Under the pieces are notes generated by a model, which saw only the letters and a list, made by a program, of their open reading frames with translations, was not told where the DNA came from and ran no database searches. DNA of 13,928 nucleotides, taken from NCBI GenBank assembly GCA_025350885.1, contig JANXXA010000318.1:1-13928 (forward strand), in the 5' to 3' direction. The first letter of the stretch is position 1. Each line of letters starts with the position of its first letter. The stretch comes from Phenylobacterium sp. GTDB taxonomy: Bacteria > Pseudomonadota > Alphaproteobacteria > Caulobacterales > Caulobacteraceae. The position numbers were made by a program, and so were the translations under genes. This document shows, one piece after another, positions 7,006 through 13,928 of this stretch.

Positions 7006-7548
7006 CTACGTGGATAGCTGAGTCGTCCGCTGGCGATCTCGCTCATTGCTCTTGCCAACCAAGCCCAAGCGCTTGAGCGCAATTCGTGCGAGATCGACCG
7101 GCTCGACCGAGGCTGACAGCCCGTGAACTGCGGCAGCGTGAGACAGCACGAGTTTGATGGCACCGATGTCCATGCTGAGAGTGACAGGGCCTGCCCCATC
7201 AGCGGCGCGGGCCCGCCCAAACTTGATGAGGCGGTCGCGATCCAAATCCACCATCGGCTTCTTGCCGAGCTCTCGCTTCAGCATTTCCAGGGTCGCCGAC
7301 TTGGAGCGGCCAGGGGCCCTGCCGACCTCTTTCATATCGGCGACGTGCAGATCGATCAGGTCACCGAAGGTATTCAGACGGGCAATCCGGGACGGCTGAG
7401 GCGTGGCTCCGCGATCCACCTGCCGCTCAACGTCCGTCGCCCACTGCCTTGCGTCCTCCCGACGCAGGAACGTCTCGCTGATGTAGCGACCCTTACGGCG
7501 CACCTGGGCGCGCCATGAGCCCGACGAGAGCTTCGTGAAGGTGGCCAT
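7006..7548 (-). pseudogene. Truncated tyrosine recombinase (integrase) lacking catalytic domain
   Basis: A 180-residue remnant of a phage-type site-specific recombinase. Residues 1-50 (MATFTKLSSGSWRAQVR, then GRYISETFLRREDARQWA) form the arm-type DNA-binding domain, and about 60-165 (TFGDLIDLHVADM through KKPMVDLDRDRLIKFGRAR to LSHAAAVHGL) form the SAM-like core-binding domain. The frame stops after GKSNERDRQRT, just where the catalytic domain should begin, so the Arg, His and Tyr active-site residues are missing; the bases beyond 7006 do not resume a recognisable catalytic domain in the frames I read. The start is taken at ATG 7548 (MATF) rather than the longer frame to 7626; GGAG lies about 11 bases upstream. 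Its place beside dusA and its orientation match dusA-associated integrases. It is probably non-functional, though it could still bind its sites. Confidence 0.82.
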
Positions 7549-7551
7549 TTT

Positions 7552-7629
7552 CGTGTGCGCTCCGTGTGCACTGACTCGTCGAAAGGCCGCGAAAAACGTC
7601 GTGCGATAGCGTAAAACGGAGTGCACACG
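7552..7629. promoter_or_regulatory. CGTGTGC repeats between integrase and dusA
   Basis: CGTGTGC occurs at 7552-7558 and again at 7563-7569, one helical turn apart, and the 10-mer CGTGTGCACT (7563-7572) is repeated in inverted orientation as AGTGCACACG at 7620-7629. The sites sit between the divergent integrase remnant and dusA. They may be integrase arm-type sites or a regulator site for the integrase and rebuilt dusA promoters. Confidence 0.5.
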
Positions 7630-7661
7630 CCGTGACCTAACCTCTTGAAGATACGAGAAAA

Positions 7662-8681
7662 GTGCAGGAATTTCAAGCTCATAGGTTGTCCGTCGCGCCG
7701 ATGATGGACTGGACGGACCGGCATTGCCGGGTTCTGCACCGGGCGCTGACCGCGCGGGCGATGCTTTACACCGAGATGCTGACCACGGGGGCGATCCTGC
7801 ACGGCGACCGCGCGCGGCTGCTGGCGTTCGATCCGGTGGAGCATCCCGTGGCCCTGCAGCTGGGCGGATCGGATCCGGCTGACCTGGCGGCCGCGGCGCG
7901 GATCGGCGAGGCGCAGGGCTATGACGAGATCAACCTCAACGTCGGCTGTCCGTCGGACCGGGTGCAGTCCGGTCGCTTCGGCGCCTGCCTGATGCTGGAG
8001 CCGGAGCTGGTGGCCCAGGGCATGGCGGCCATGGCCGCGGCGGTGAAGGTTCCGGTGACGGTCAAGTGCCGGATCGGCGTCGATGACCAGGATCCGCAGG
8101 CGAGCCTTTTCGGGCTGGTGGACGCCTGCGCCGCCGTCGGCGTGCGGCATTTCGTGGTCCATGCGCGCAAGGCGCACCTGAAAGGGCTGTCGCCCAAGGA
8201 GAACCGCGATGTGCCCCCCCTGGACTATCCCTTGGTTTACCGGCTGAAGCGCGAACGGCCGGACCTGACCATCGTGATCAACGGCGGGATCGGCTCGCTG
8301 GCGGCGGCGCAGGCCCATCTGGCGCATGTGGACGGGGTGATGCTGGCGCGCGCGGCCTATCACACGCCTGGGCTGCTGGGCGAGGTCGACGCCGCGCTGT
8401 TCGGCGATGCCGCCACGGTGAGCGCGGCCCAGGCGGTCGGTAGATACCGGCCCTACATCGCCCGCGAACTGGCCAGGGGGACCCATCTGGCGGCCATGAC
8501 GCGGCACATGCTGGGCCTGTTCCACGGCCTCCCCGGCGCGCGGACCTGGCGGCGGATCCTGACCGTCGAAAGTGTGAAACCGGGCGCGGGCCTGGCGGTG
8601 GTCGATACCGCCCTGGCCGCGGTGTCAGGGGTGCAAAGTCAGCGCCTGGCGGGTCGCCTGGAAGCTGGCGAGGCGGCCTAG
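7662..8681 (+). CDS. dusA: tRNA-dihydrouridine(20/20a) synthase DusA
   Basis: A 339-residue FMN-dependent enzyme that reduces uridine to dihydrouridine in the D-loop of tRNA using NADPH. The TIM-barrel signatures are all present: SVAPMMDWTDRHCR (10-23), NLNVGCPSDRVQSGRFGACLM (described as 91-111) with the catalytic Cys96, VTVKCRIGVDD (132-142) with the FMN-binding Lys135, FVVHARKA (164-171) with His167, VINGGI (205-210) and DGVMLARAAYHTP, the last typical of the DusA subfamily. Its length is normal for DusA. The start is GTG 7662: an in-frame TAA at 7638 excludes a longer protein. No strong ribosome-binding site is visible, which may reflect replacement of the native 5' end by island integration. 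Its 3' end overlaps the convergent protease gene by 57 bases. Confidence 0.95.
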   Translation: MQEFQAHRLSVAPMMDWTDRHCRVLHRALTARAMLYTEMLTTGAILHGDRARLLAFDPVEHPVALQLGGSDPADLAAAARIGEAQGYDEINLNVGCPSDRVQSGRFGACLMLEPELVAQGMAAMAAAVKVPVTVKCRIGVDDQDPQASLFGLVDACAAVGVRHFVVHARKAHLKGLSPKENRDVPPLDYPLVYRLKRERPDLTIVINGGIGSLAAAQAHLAHVDGVMLARAAYHTPGLLGEVDAALFGDAATVSAAQAVGRYRPYIARELARGTHLAAMTRHMLGLFHGLPGARTWRRILTVESVKPGAGLAVVDTALAAVSGVQSQRLAGRLEAGEAA

Positions 8682-9155
8682 GTAGGTCATGCCCAGCAGC
8701 GAGGTGTCGAGGCCCTTCTCGATCACCAGGGCGTCCACATCGTCGAGCCGGGCGCCGGCCACCGTCACCGAGGCCAATTTCACCGCCGCGGCGCGAGTGG
8801 GGCCGCCGGCGGTGACCACGCGGTAGCCATAGGTCAACTTGCCCAGGTTGAAGCCCAGCCGGCGCGCGTCGTCAGGGGTCAGCGCGACGGCGGTTGCCCC
8901 GGTGTCGATCAGAAAACGCACCGGCGAACCATTGACCTCGCCCTCGGCCCAGTAGTGGCCGTCGCCGGCCTTGGGGATACTGGCGCCTTCGCCCAGGTGT
9001 GACGGCGCGCGCTCGGTCATCGGCAGGCTGGCCTCGGCGCGCGCGGCGCGCAGCTGCGGTGCGCCTGGACCCAGCAGGGCCACGGCCTGGGCGCTGACCA
9101 CGGCCGAGACCGCCGCCACCGCCGCCACCATCACGAATTTCAAAGCGTTCGACAC
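8625..9155 (-). CDS. Retropepsin-like aspartic protease (TIGR02281 type)
   Basis: A 176-residue protein with an N-terminal hydrophobic segment (about 7-28, ALKFVMVAAVAAVSAVVSAQ), acting as a signal anchor that places the rest in the periplasm. The C-terminal half is a single retropepsin-like lobe: VRFLIDTGATAVALTPDDA (79-97) with the catalytic DTG at 84-86, and near the end SLLGMTYLGRLASFQ, the matching second loop of the fold. Single-lobe enzymes of this kind dimerise to form the active site. The substrate is unknown. The start is GTG 9155, directly followed by the basic and hydrophobic signal segment. The last 57 bases overlap the 3' end of dusA on the other strand. Confidence 0.88.
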   Translation of the reverse strand: MSNALKFVMVAAVAAVSAVVSAQAVALLGPGAPQLRAARAEASLPMTERAPSHLGEGASIPKAGDGHYWAEGEVNGSPVRFLIDTGATAVALTPDDARRLGFNLGKLTYGYRVVTAGGPTRAAAVKLASVTVAGARLDDVDALVIEKGLDTSLLGMTYLGRLASFQATRQALTLHP

Positions 9156-9245
9156 CGCAGCGGCGCCTCATCCCACGACCCTTGGGCCATTCGTCGGGCG
9201 CCAAGGTAGGGCCCCCGGGGTTTGTAAGGCGTGAACGCCGCGCGA

Positions 9246-9479
9246 TCAGCCGAACATGGCCAGCTTTTCGGGGCGGATGCGGGCGCGCCGGTCCGGCAGC
9301 TCGGCGATGATGCAGGCGCGCTCGTGGTCGGTGAGGCGTGACCAGCCGGCCACCTCGGAGAGCTGGCGATAGCAGCCCATGCACAGCCCGGTCTCGCCAT
9401 CTACAACGCAGACCTTGATGCAGGGCGTGGCGATCGGCGCAGGCGGGCCATCGGACCGGGAAGGGAGGTGATCATTCAT
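9246..9479 (-). CDS. DUF1289 domain protein, small Cys-rich
   Basis: A 77-residue cytoplasmic protein of the DUF1289 family with the defining cysteine cluster TPCIKVCVVDGETGLCMGCYR: Cys20, Cys24, Cys33 and Cys36, probably a metal or iron-sulfur site, followed by EVAGWSRLTDHER. The function is unknown. The start is ATG 9479 (MNDHLPSR), which gives the usual short N-terminus; a longer frame begins at 9548 but adds an atypical extension. No good ribosome-binding site is seen for either. It lies 90 bases upstream of, and in the same direction as, the protease gene, so the two may be co-transcribed. Confidence 0.87.
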   Translation of the reverse strand: MNDHLPSRSDGPPAPIATPCIKVCVVDGETGLCMGCYRQLSEVAGWSRLTDHERACIIAELPDRRARIRPEKLAMFG

Positions 9480-9636
9480 GGCCGCGCAGCCTAGGTGACC
9501 CCGGCGCACGGCGCCAGTCGGTTGGACGCCGCGGCTGTGGGAGCCCACCTTGCTGACCGCTTGCTCCGGCGCGTTGGGAATTTAGGGTGCGGGTGGGGCC
9601 GTCCGGGAACCCAACCTTGGCTATGGGGCTTAACCG

Positions 9637-11175
9637 ATGGGCGGGCGGCCGCGCGCGTGCAAGGATCCCGAAGCTGTGACACTGGTTCCCAATTCTGGGG
9701 TTCTCATACCCGGCCAAACCCGCTGGCGCACCGCGCACGCCGACCGCGCGGCCTTTCTGATCGATACCGAGGCGTATTTTTCCGCGGTCTTCGCGGCGAT
9801 CACCCACGCGCGCAGGTCGATCCTGCTGCTGGGGTGGGGGTTCGACCCCCGCACGCGCCTGTTTCCCGATGGCCATGACGGGCCCGACGATCCCGACGAG
9901 GTGGGGCGCATCCTGGTGGAGCTGGCCCGCGCCCGGCCCGACCTCGACGTCCGGCTGCTGATCTGGCGCTCGGCCTTGCCCATCGCCGCCCAGCAGGAGT
10001 TTTTTCCGCACCGGGCGCGCCTGTGGTTCAAGGACACGCCCGTCCACTTCCGCCTCGACGACCAGGTGCCGTTCGGGGCCTGTCATCATCAGAAGGTCCT
10101 GGTGATCGACGACCGGCTGGCCTTCTGCGGCGGCGGCGATATCGGCGTTGATCGCTGGGACACCGCCGGCCATCGCGATCTCGAGCCGCGTCGCATCATG
10201 CCCGATCAGGACCACCACGCCCCGCGCCACGAGGTGATGATGATGGTCGATGGCCCGGCGGCCGCCGCGCTGGGCGACCTGGCGCGCGAACGCTGGCGCT
10301 GCGCCACGGGCGAGACCCTCGCCCCGCCGCCGGACGCCGGCGGCGACCCCTGGCCGGCCCACGTTCCCGCCGCGCTGACCGATGTCGAGGTGGCCATCGC
10401 CCGCACCGTGCCGACCTGGAAGCGCCAGGCGGAGGTGGACGAGATCCGCAAGCTGACCCTGGCCTCGATCGCCGCGGCCCGGGAGACGATCTATCTGGAG
10501 AACCAATATTTCACCTCGCCGCTGATCACCGAGGCCCTGGCCGCGCGGCTGGCCGAGCCCGACGGGCCGCAGGTGGTGCTGATCTCGACCGGCCAGGCGC
10601 CCAGCTGGTTCGACCAGTTGACCATGGATCGGGCGCGGGGCGCGATGATCTGGCGACTGCGCGCGGCCGACATCTTCGGGCGGTTCCGCGCCTTCTGGCC
10701 GGCCACCGCCGGGGGAACCACGGTGATCGTCCACTCCAAGACCAGCGTCTTCGATGACCGGCTGGCCCGCGTCGGCTCGGCCAATCTCAACAACCGCTCC
10801 GGCGGCTTCGACACCGAGTGCGAGCTGGCCGTGGCGTGCGACGACGAGGCGGGCCGGCTCGCCATCTGCGCCTTCCGCGACCGGCTGGTGGGCCATTTCA
10901 TGGGCTGCACGGGCGACGCGGTGGCTAAGGCCCGCGCCGATCACGGCGGCCTGGTGGGCGCCATCGACGCTTTGAACCGCGAAGGCCGGCTGCGGCCGAT
11001 CGAGCCGCCGGTGATCACCGCCTTTGGCGAACTGGTGGCGAAATATCACCTGGGCGACCCGCAGGACCCGAAAGACTCCTGGAACCCCGCCCGCCGCCGC
11101 GAACGCCTCTATGAGGCCGTCCGCAAACTGGACCTGCTGGCCGTGACCTCGCCTGAGGGGCAGCCGACGGCGTAG
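9637..11175 (+). CDS. Phospholipase D superfamily protein (cardiolipin synthase-like)
   Basis: A 512-residue member of the phospholipase D superfamily with two HKD active-site motifs: HQKVLVIDD (His151, Lys153, Asp158) followed by GGGDIG, and HSKTSVFDD (His366, Lys368, Asp373) followed by GSANLNNRS. Such enzymes transfer phosphatidyl groups or cleave phosphodiesters; candidate roles are cardiolipin synthesis or lipid turnover at the inner membrane. There is no N-terminal membrane pair like that of ClsA, so it resembles the soluble ClsB or PLD type. The start may instead be GTG 9676, which has AAGGA ten bases upstream and gives VTLVPNSGVLIPGQTRW; ATG 9637 has only a weak site. The convergent EEP-phosphatase gene repeats a pairing known from ybhO/ybhP in E. 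coli. Confidence 0.92.
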   Translation: MGGRPRACKDPEAVTLVPNSGVLIPGQTRWRTAHADRAAFLIDTEAYFSAVFAAITHARRSILLLGWGFDPRTRLFPDGHDGPDDPDEVGRILVELARARPDLDVRLLIWRSALPIAAQQEFFPHRARLWFKDTPVHFRLDDQVPFGACHHQKVLVIDDRLAFCGGGDIGVDRWDTAGHRDLEPRRIMPDQDHHAPRHEVMMMVDGPAAAALGDLARERWRCATGETLAPPPDAGGDPWPAHVPAALTDVEVAIARTVPTWKRQAEVDEIRKLTLASIAAARETIYLENQYFTSPLITEALAARLAEPDGPQVVLISTGQAPSWFDQLTMDRARGAMIWRLRAADIFGRFRAFWPATAGGTTVIVHSKTSVFDDRLARVGSANLNNRSGGFDTECELAVACDDEAGRLAICAFRDRLVGHFMGCTGDAVAKARADHGGLVGAIDALNREGRLRPIEPPVITAFGELVAKYHLGDPQDPKDSWNPARRRERLYEAVRKLDLLAVTSPEGQPTA

Positions 11176-11189
11176 GTTCCAGGGGTCGT

Positions 11190-11215
11190 CATCACCCGGA
11201 CATGACCGGATGATG
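11190..11215. terminator. Imperfect hairpin after PLD gene
   Basis: CATCACCCGG (11190-11199) and CCGGATGATG (11206-11215) form a 10-base stem with one C-A mismatch and the loop ACATGA, starting 15 bases after the PLD stop codon. No real T-run follows (GCGTTTATA), so termination by this hairpin is plausible but weak. Confidence 0.5.
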
Positions 11216-11233
11216 GCGTTTATATCAATTTAC

Positions 11234-11249
11234 TCAATCAGTTGATTGA
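11234..11249. repeat. AT-rich palindrome TCAATCA-GT-TGATTGA
   Basis: A perfect 7-base inverted repeat with a 2-base centre in the AT-rich gap between the convergent PLD and EEP genes, 11 bases past the EEP stop. Flanking ATCAAT (11224) and ATTGAT (11245) add an overlapping alternative pairing. Its place suggests a transcript-end hairpin for the EEP gene, though it lacks a T-tract. Confidence 0.5.
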
Positions 11250-11260
11250 TCTCATGAGCC

Positions 11261-11992
11261 TCAGGCCAACTCGAAATCCATCACCAGGGGCAGGTGGTCG
11301 GAGGCTGCGCGGGCGAGCGGGGAGAAGGGCGTGAAGACGTCGAGCACCGTGATCTCGCGGCTGACGAACAGATGGTCGATGCGCAGCAGCGGGAAGCTCG
11401 AGGGGAAGGTCGAGGTCGGGGATTGCTTCGGAGACCGCCGCCGGGCGGCCTCCAGCGGGGCGACCAGGGTGCGGTAGACCACCGAGGTGGCGGTGGCGTT
11501 GAAGTCGCCCAGCAGGATTCGCGGGCCCCGGCACTGCGGATGCTCCAGCCAGGCGTGGCCGGCCAGGCAGGCGGCCTGGGCCTGCTGCTCGCGGGGCACC
11601 AGCCCCAGGTGGGTGTTGATGATCTGCACCGGGACGCCGGCGACTTCGACCTCGACCCACAGCGCGCCGCGCGGCTCGAGCGCGCGGATGCGGTCGTAGC
11701 CGGGCAGGGCGGCGGCCTTGACCAGCCGCTCGGGAAAGCCGGTGAGGATGGCGTCGCCGTAGCGTTCCTCCTCGACGGTCAGCGCGGCGTGGAAATGGCA
11801 GGCCATGTCGAGCCGGCTGGCGATCTCGTGGGCTTGGTCCACATGTCCGGTCCGCCTGCGGCCGACGTCCAACTCCTGCAGCGCCACGATGTCGGGCTTC
11901 AGCTCGGCCAGCACCGCGGCCACCCGGCCCACGTCCAGCCGCCGGTCGGTCCCGACGCAGCGGTGCACATTGTAAGTGACGATGCGGGGCAT
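11261..11992 (-). CDS. Endonuclease/exonuclease/phosphatase (EEP) family protein
   Basis: A 243-residue metal-dependent phosphodiesterase or phosphatase of the EEP (DNase I-like) superfamily. Its active-site motifs appear in order: TYNVH (6-10, Asn8), VALQELDVG (36-44, Glu40), NTHLG (126-130), LGDFNA (161-166), IDHLFVS (205-211) and SDHLPLV (231-237). No signal peptide is visible. The start is ATG 11992, giving MPRIVTYNVH; a longer frame to 12094 adds a low-complexity basic extension. The role may be in nucleic-acid or phospholipid headgroup hydrolysis. The neighbouring PLD-family gene supports a lipid connection by analogy with YbhP, but that is inference. Confidence 0.9.
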   Translation of the reverse strand: MPRIVTYNVHRCVGTDRRLDVGRVAAVLAELKPDIVALQELDVGRRRTGHVDQAHEIASRLDMACHFHAALTVEEERYGDAILTGFPERLVKAAALPGYDRIRALEPRGALWVEVEVAGVPVQIINTHLGLVPREQQAQAACLAGHAWLEHPQCRGPRILLGDFNATATSVVYRTLVAPLEAARRRSPKQSPTSTFPSSFPLLRIDHLFVSREITVLDVFTPFSPLARAASDHLPLVMDFELA

Positions 11993-12104
11993 GGGGCGAA
12001 GGGGTGCTCGGTTTCTGGGGCAGGGGCAAGGCAGAGCTAAACGGCTGGATCGGGGATTGGGTTCGCGGTTAGGATTGCGATCATGCGAACGCAAGGATCG
12101 GTGG

Positions 12105-12806
12105 ATGCCTATCGTGCTTGCCTATGTCGACCCGCCGGCCGTCGTAGCGCCGGCCGCTCCCATGGGCCCGATCACCGATCCGCAGTGGGAAAGCCTCCGG
12201 GTCAACCGCGGCGAGATTCAGAACTACTACCCGCCCGGCGCCTTTGCAGCGGCCGCCAGCGGCGTCGTGGTGATCGAATGCCGAGTCACCGGCAAGGGGA
12301 CGCTGGTTGATTGCAAAGCGTTGCGTGAGGCGCCGGAAGGCTTTCAGTTCGGCGACGCCGCTGTAAAGCTCGCCGCTAGGTTTCGCATGAAGACGACGAC
12401 GCGGTCAGGGGCGTCAGCCGTCGGACGGGTGGTGCGGATGCCGATCGAGTTCAATTTCGCCTGGAGCATGTTCGAGCCGATCAATCCGCGGCCCACTTTC
12501 GATGTCCTGGTCTCCCCGAAATGGGCGAAGAGGCCAACTGGCGAGGATCTGGCGCGCTACTATCCAGTTGCCGCGGAGCGGCAAAACAAAGAGGGCGATG
12601 TGACACTTCAGTGTCAAGTCCAGGCTGACGGTCACCTTGCCCCCTGTTCGGTCATCAAGGAGCAGCCGGAGGCATACGAGTTCGGCGCCGCCGCCCTGAT
12701 GCTTGCCTCACTCCTGCAGATGGACATCCAGCAGGGTCCGGGCCGGAAGGCGGCGGGCAAGCTGATCGACATTCCGGTTCATTTCCGCTTTCCAAGATCA
12801 CCTTAA
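12105..12806 (+). CDS. Protein with two TonB C-terminal-like domains
   Basis: A 233-residue protein made of two homologous halves. Half one (about 30-118) has GVVVIECRVTGKGTLVDCKALREAPEG then FGDAAVKLAARFRM; half two (about 138-230) has GDVTLQCQVQADGHLAPCSVIKEQPEA then FGAAALMLASLLQM and ends IPVHFRF. Both match the TonB C-terminal fold, which normally contacts outer-membrane receptors. Each half has a cysteine pair (59 and 70; 170 and 181) that could form a disulfide in the periplasm. The start is ATG 12105 with AAGGA seven bases upstream. The N-terminus MPIVLAYVDPPAVVAPAAP is not a convincing signal peptide or membrane anchor, which is odd for this fold. It is a single transcription unit divergent from the EEP gene. 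Confidence 0.83.
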   Translation: MPIVLAYVDPPAVVAPAAPMGPITDPQWESLRVNRGEIQNYYPPGAFAAAASGVVVIECRVTGKGTLVDCKALREAPEGFQFGDAAVKLAARFRMKTTTRSGASAVGRVVRMPIEFNFAWSMFEPINPRPTFDVLVSPKWAKRPTGEDLARYYPVAAERQNKEGDVTLQCQVQADGHLAPCSVIKEQPEAYEFGAAALMLASLLQMDIQQGPGRKAAGKLIDIPVHFRFPRSP

Positions 12807-12851
12807 AGCTGACGCGAACGTCATCTTCCCAACCTCGCGCGCCTGTCATAG

Positions 12852-12863
12852 GTTGCTGGCAAC
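12852..12863. promoter_or_regulatory. Small inverted repeat GTTGC-TG-GCAAC before acyl-CoA dehydrogenase
   Basis: A perfect 5-base inverted repeat with a 2-base centre lies 40 bases before the acyl-CoA dehydrogenase start codon. The position would suit an operator for a TetR- or GntR-type regulator of fatty-acid degradation, but so short a repeat can occur by chance. Confidence 0.3.
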
Positions 12864-12902
12864 GTGCGATACGCCGTAAACGACCGGCGCAGGGAGACGC
12901 TC

Positions 12903-13928
12903 ATGAACCTCGACTTCACGCCTGAAGAGACCGCCTTCCGCGCCGAGGTTCGCGCCTTCATCAAGGACAACTATCCCGCCGCCCTGCGCGCCAAGCAGGA
13001 CTCGGGCGAGACCCTGACCAAGGACGACATGCTGTCGTGGCACAAGGTGCTGGCCAAGAAGGGCTGGGTGGCGCCGTCCTGGCCGACGCAGTTTGGCGGC
13101 ACGGGCTGGACGCCGACGCAGAAATACATCTGGTCCGAGGAGCTCGCCCTGGCCGACACGCAAGGCATCCTGCCCTTCGGCATCGCCATGCTGGCCCCAG
13201 TGATCTACACCTTTGGTACGGAGGAACAGAAGGCCAAGTTCCTGCCGGGCATCTACAGCGGCGACGTCTGGTGGTGCCAGGGCTACTCCGAGCCGGGCGC
13301 GGGCTCTGACCTGGCCAGCCTGAAATGCAAAGCCGAGCGGATCACCGCCGACGACGGCCGTGAATATTATATCGTCAGCGGCCAGAAGACCTGGACGACG
13401 CTGGGCCAGTTCGCCGACTGGGGCTTTTTTCTGGTGCGCACCGACCCCGACGCCAAGCCGCAGGCCGGCATCTCGTTCCTGCTGATCGACATGAAGAGCC
13501 CGGGCATCAGCGTCCGGCCGATCATTACGCTGGAGGGCGGCCACGAGGTCAACGACGTGTTCCTCGACAATGTGAAGGTCCCCGTTGAGAACCGCATCTT
13601 CCACGAGAACCAGGGCTGGACCTGCGCCAAGGCGCTGCTGGCCCACGAGCGGTCGGGCATCGCCGGCATCGCGCGCTCCAAGCGCGGCCTGGAGAAGCTG
13701 CGGACCATGGCCAGGACCGAGCGGTCGGACGCCGGTGGTGCGCTGCTGGGCGACGCCTTCTTCCGCCGCAAGGTGGCCGAGCTGGAGATCGACCTGACCG
13801 CCCTGGAGTTCACCGAACTGCGCACGCTGGCCGGCGAGTCCAGCGGCAAGGGCCCTGGCCCGGAAAGCTCGATCCTGAAGATCAAGGGCACCGAGATCCA
13901 GCAGCGCCTGCAGGAACTGGTGCTGGAG
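12903..13928 (+). CDS. Acyl-CoA dehydrogenase, PimC-like, 3'-truncated by window edge
   Basis: The first 342 residues of an FAD-dependent acyl-CoA dehydrogenase, which oxidises acyl-CoA to trans-2-enoyl-CoA in the cytoplasm; the frame is still open at the last base. The N-terminal helical domain begins MNLDFTPEETAFRAEVRAF. The middle beta domain holds WWCQGYSEPGAGSDLASL (123-140) and SGQKTWTTLGQFADW (159-173), the FAD and substrate-binding signatures, then GISFLLIDMKSPGI (189-202). HEVNDVFLDNVKVP and NQGWTCAKALL follow. This pattern is typical of the subgroup annotated as pimeloyl-CoA dehydrogenase large subunit, which usually pairs with a small subunit encoded next to it, here beyond the window. 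The start ATG has GGAG six bases upstream. Chain specificity cannot be read from the sequence. Confidence 0.93.
   Translation, partial: MNLDFTPEETAFRAEVRAFIKDNYPAALRAKQDSGETLTKDDMLSWHKVLAKKGWVAPSWPTQFGGTGWTPTQKYIWSEELALADTQGILPFGIAMLAPVIYTFGTEEQKAKFLPGIYSGDVWWCQGYSEPGAGSDLASLKCKAERITADDGREYYIVSGQKTWTTLGQFADWGFFLVRTDPDAKPQAGISFLLIDMKSPGISVRPIITLEGGHEVNDVFLDNVKVPVENRIFHENQGWTCAKALLAHERSGIAGIARSKRGLEKLRTMARTERSDAGGALLGDAFFRRKVAELEIDLTALEFTELRTLAGESSGKGPGPESSILKIKGTEIQQRLQELVLE

Larger units (their letters stand above)
5190..7661. mobile_element. Decayed genomic island next to dusA
   Basis: The segment between the ThDP enzyme and dusA is less GC-rich than its flanks and contains accessory genes (wHTH and DUF3800), a long noncoding stretch and a truncated tyrosine recombinase immediately upstream of dusA. 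Known biology: the 5' end of dusA is an integration hotspot for prophages and islands that use a dedicated integrase family lying next to the gene. Here the integrase is divergent from dusA, its start being 114 nt from the dusA start, in keeping with that arrangement. The right edge is taken as the dusA start; the left edge is a guess from composition, and I could not find a convincing duplicated attachment core. The loss of the integrase catalytic domain implies the element can no longer move by itself. Confidence 0.55.

Noticed and set aside
5328..7714. Shared 9-mer GGACTGGAC at 5328-5336 and 7706-7714 (inside dusA MMDWTD) as an attachment-site pair
   Set aside because: The match does not extend beyond 9 bases on either side, and the left copy is already part of the GGACAT box array. 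Too weak for an att core.
9472..11049. 525-residue minus-strand frame opposite the PLD gene
   Set aside because: Antisense shadow; composition biased to His/Gly/Gln/Arg, while the plus frame has both HKD motifs.
12846..13646. 266-residue minus-strand frame at the right end
   Set aside because: Shadow of the acyl-CoA dehydrogenase gene, which has clear family motifs on the plus strand.
1..13928. CRISPR array, toxin-antitoxin pair of a known family, retron or insertion sequence
   Set aside because: No spaced repeat series, no recognised toxin or reverse transcriptase, and no transposase or terminal inverted repeats were seen.

Overview
The window is high-GC DNA with compact gene spacing and the codon habits of an alphaproteobacterium. 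The gene set fits Caulobacterales (Caulobacter or Phenylobacterium type): a prokaryotic OPT transporter, a TIGR02281-type retropepsin-like protease, a DUF1289 protein, dusA and a PimC-like acyl-CoA dehydrogenase. The genus is inference; no rRNA or other phylogenetic marker is present.

Layout. (1) 1-2586: the 3' part of an oligopeptide (OPT) transporter gene, followed 7 nt later by a GNAT acetyltransferase. (2) 2608-4956, minus strand: a 782-residue AceE/transketolase-like thiamine diphosphate enzyme, convergent with the GNAT gene. (3) about 5080-7661: a less GC-rich accessory segment. It holds a winged-helix protein gene, a DUF3800 protein gene, about 400 nt of structured noncoding DNA and a tyrosine-recombinase gene that ends before its catalytic domain. 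(4) 7662-9479: dusA, a convergent and overlapping periplasmic-type aspartic protease, and a small DUF1289 protein. (5) 9637-11992: a phospholipase D superfamily enzyme convergent with an endonuclease/exonuclease/phosphatase (EEP) protein. (6) 12105-12806: a protein with two TonB-C-like domains. (7) 12903-end: the N-terminal 342 residues of an acyl-CoA dehydrogenase that runs off the window.

The accessory segment is the most interesting part. The 5' end of dusA is a known integration site for islands and prophages carrying a dedicated integrase family. Here a truncated integrase points away from dusA and starts about 110 nt from it, which looks like a decayed dusA-type island. The island keeps a two-gene wHTH-DUF3800 cassette. 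Upstream of the cassette are four copies of a GGACAT-type box in an exactly symmetric nested array, and downstream are a strong hairpin and further inverted repeats. This could be a self-regulated accessory module of unknown function; the sequence shows the architecture but not the function.

Outside the island the genes are ordinary chromosomal housekeeping genes, with a few points of note: an altered GDG-type cofactor motif in the ThDP enzyme, the dusA/protease 3' overlap, and the PLD/EEP pairing that resembles ybhO/ybhP in E. coli.
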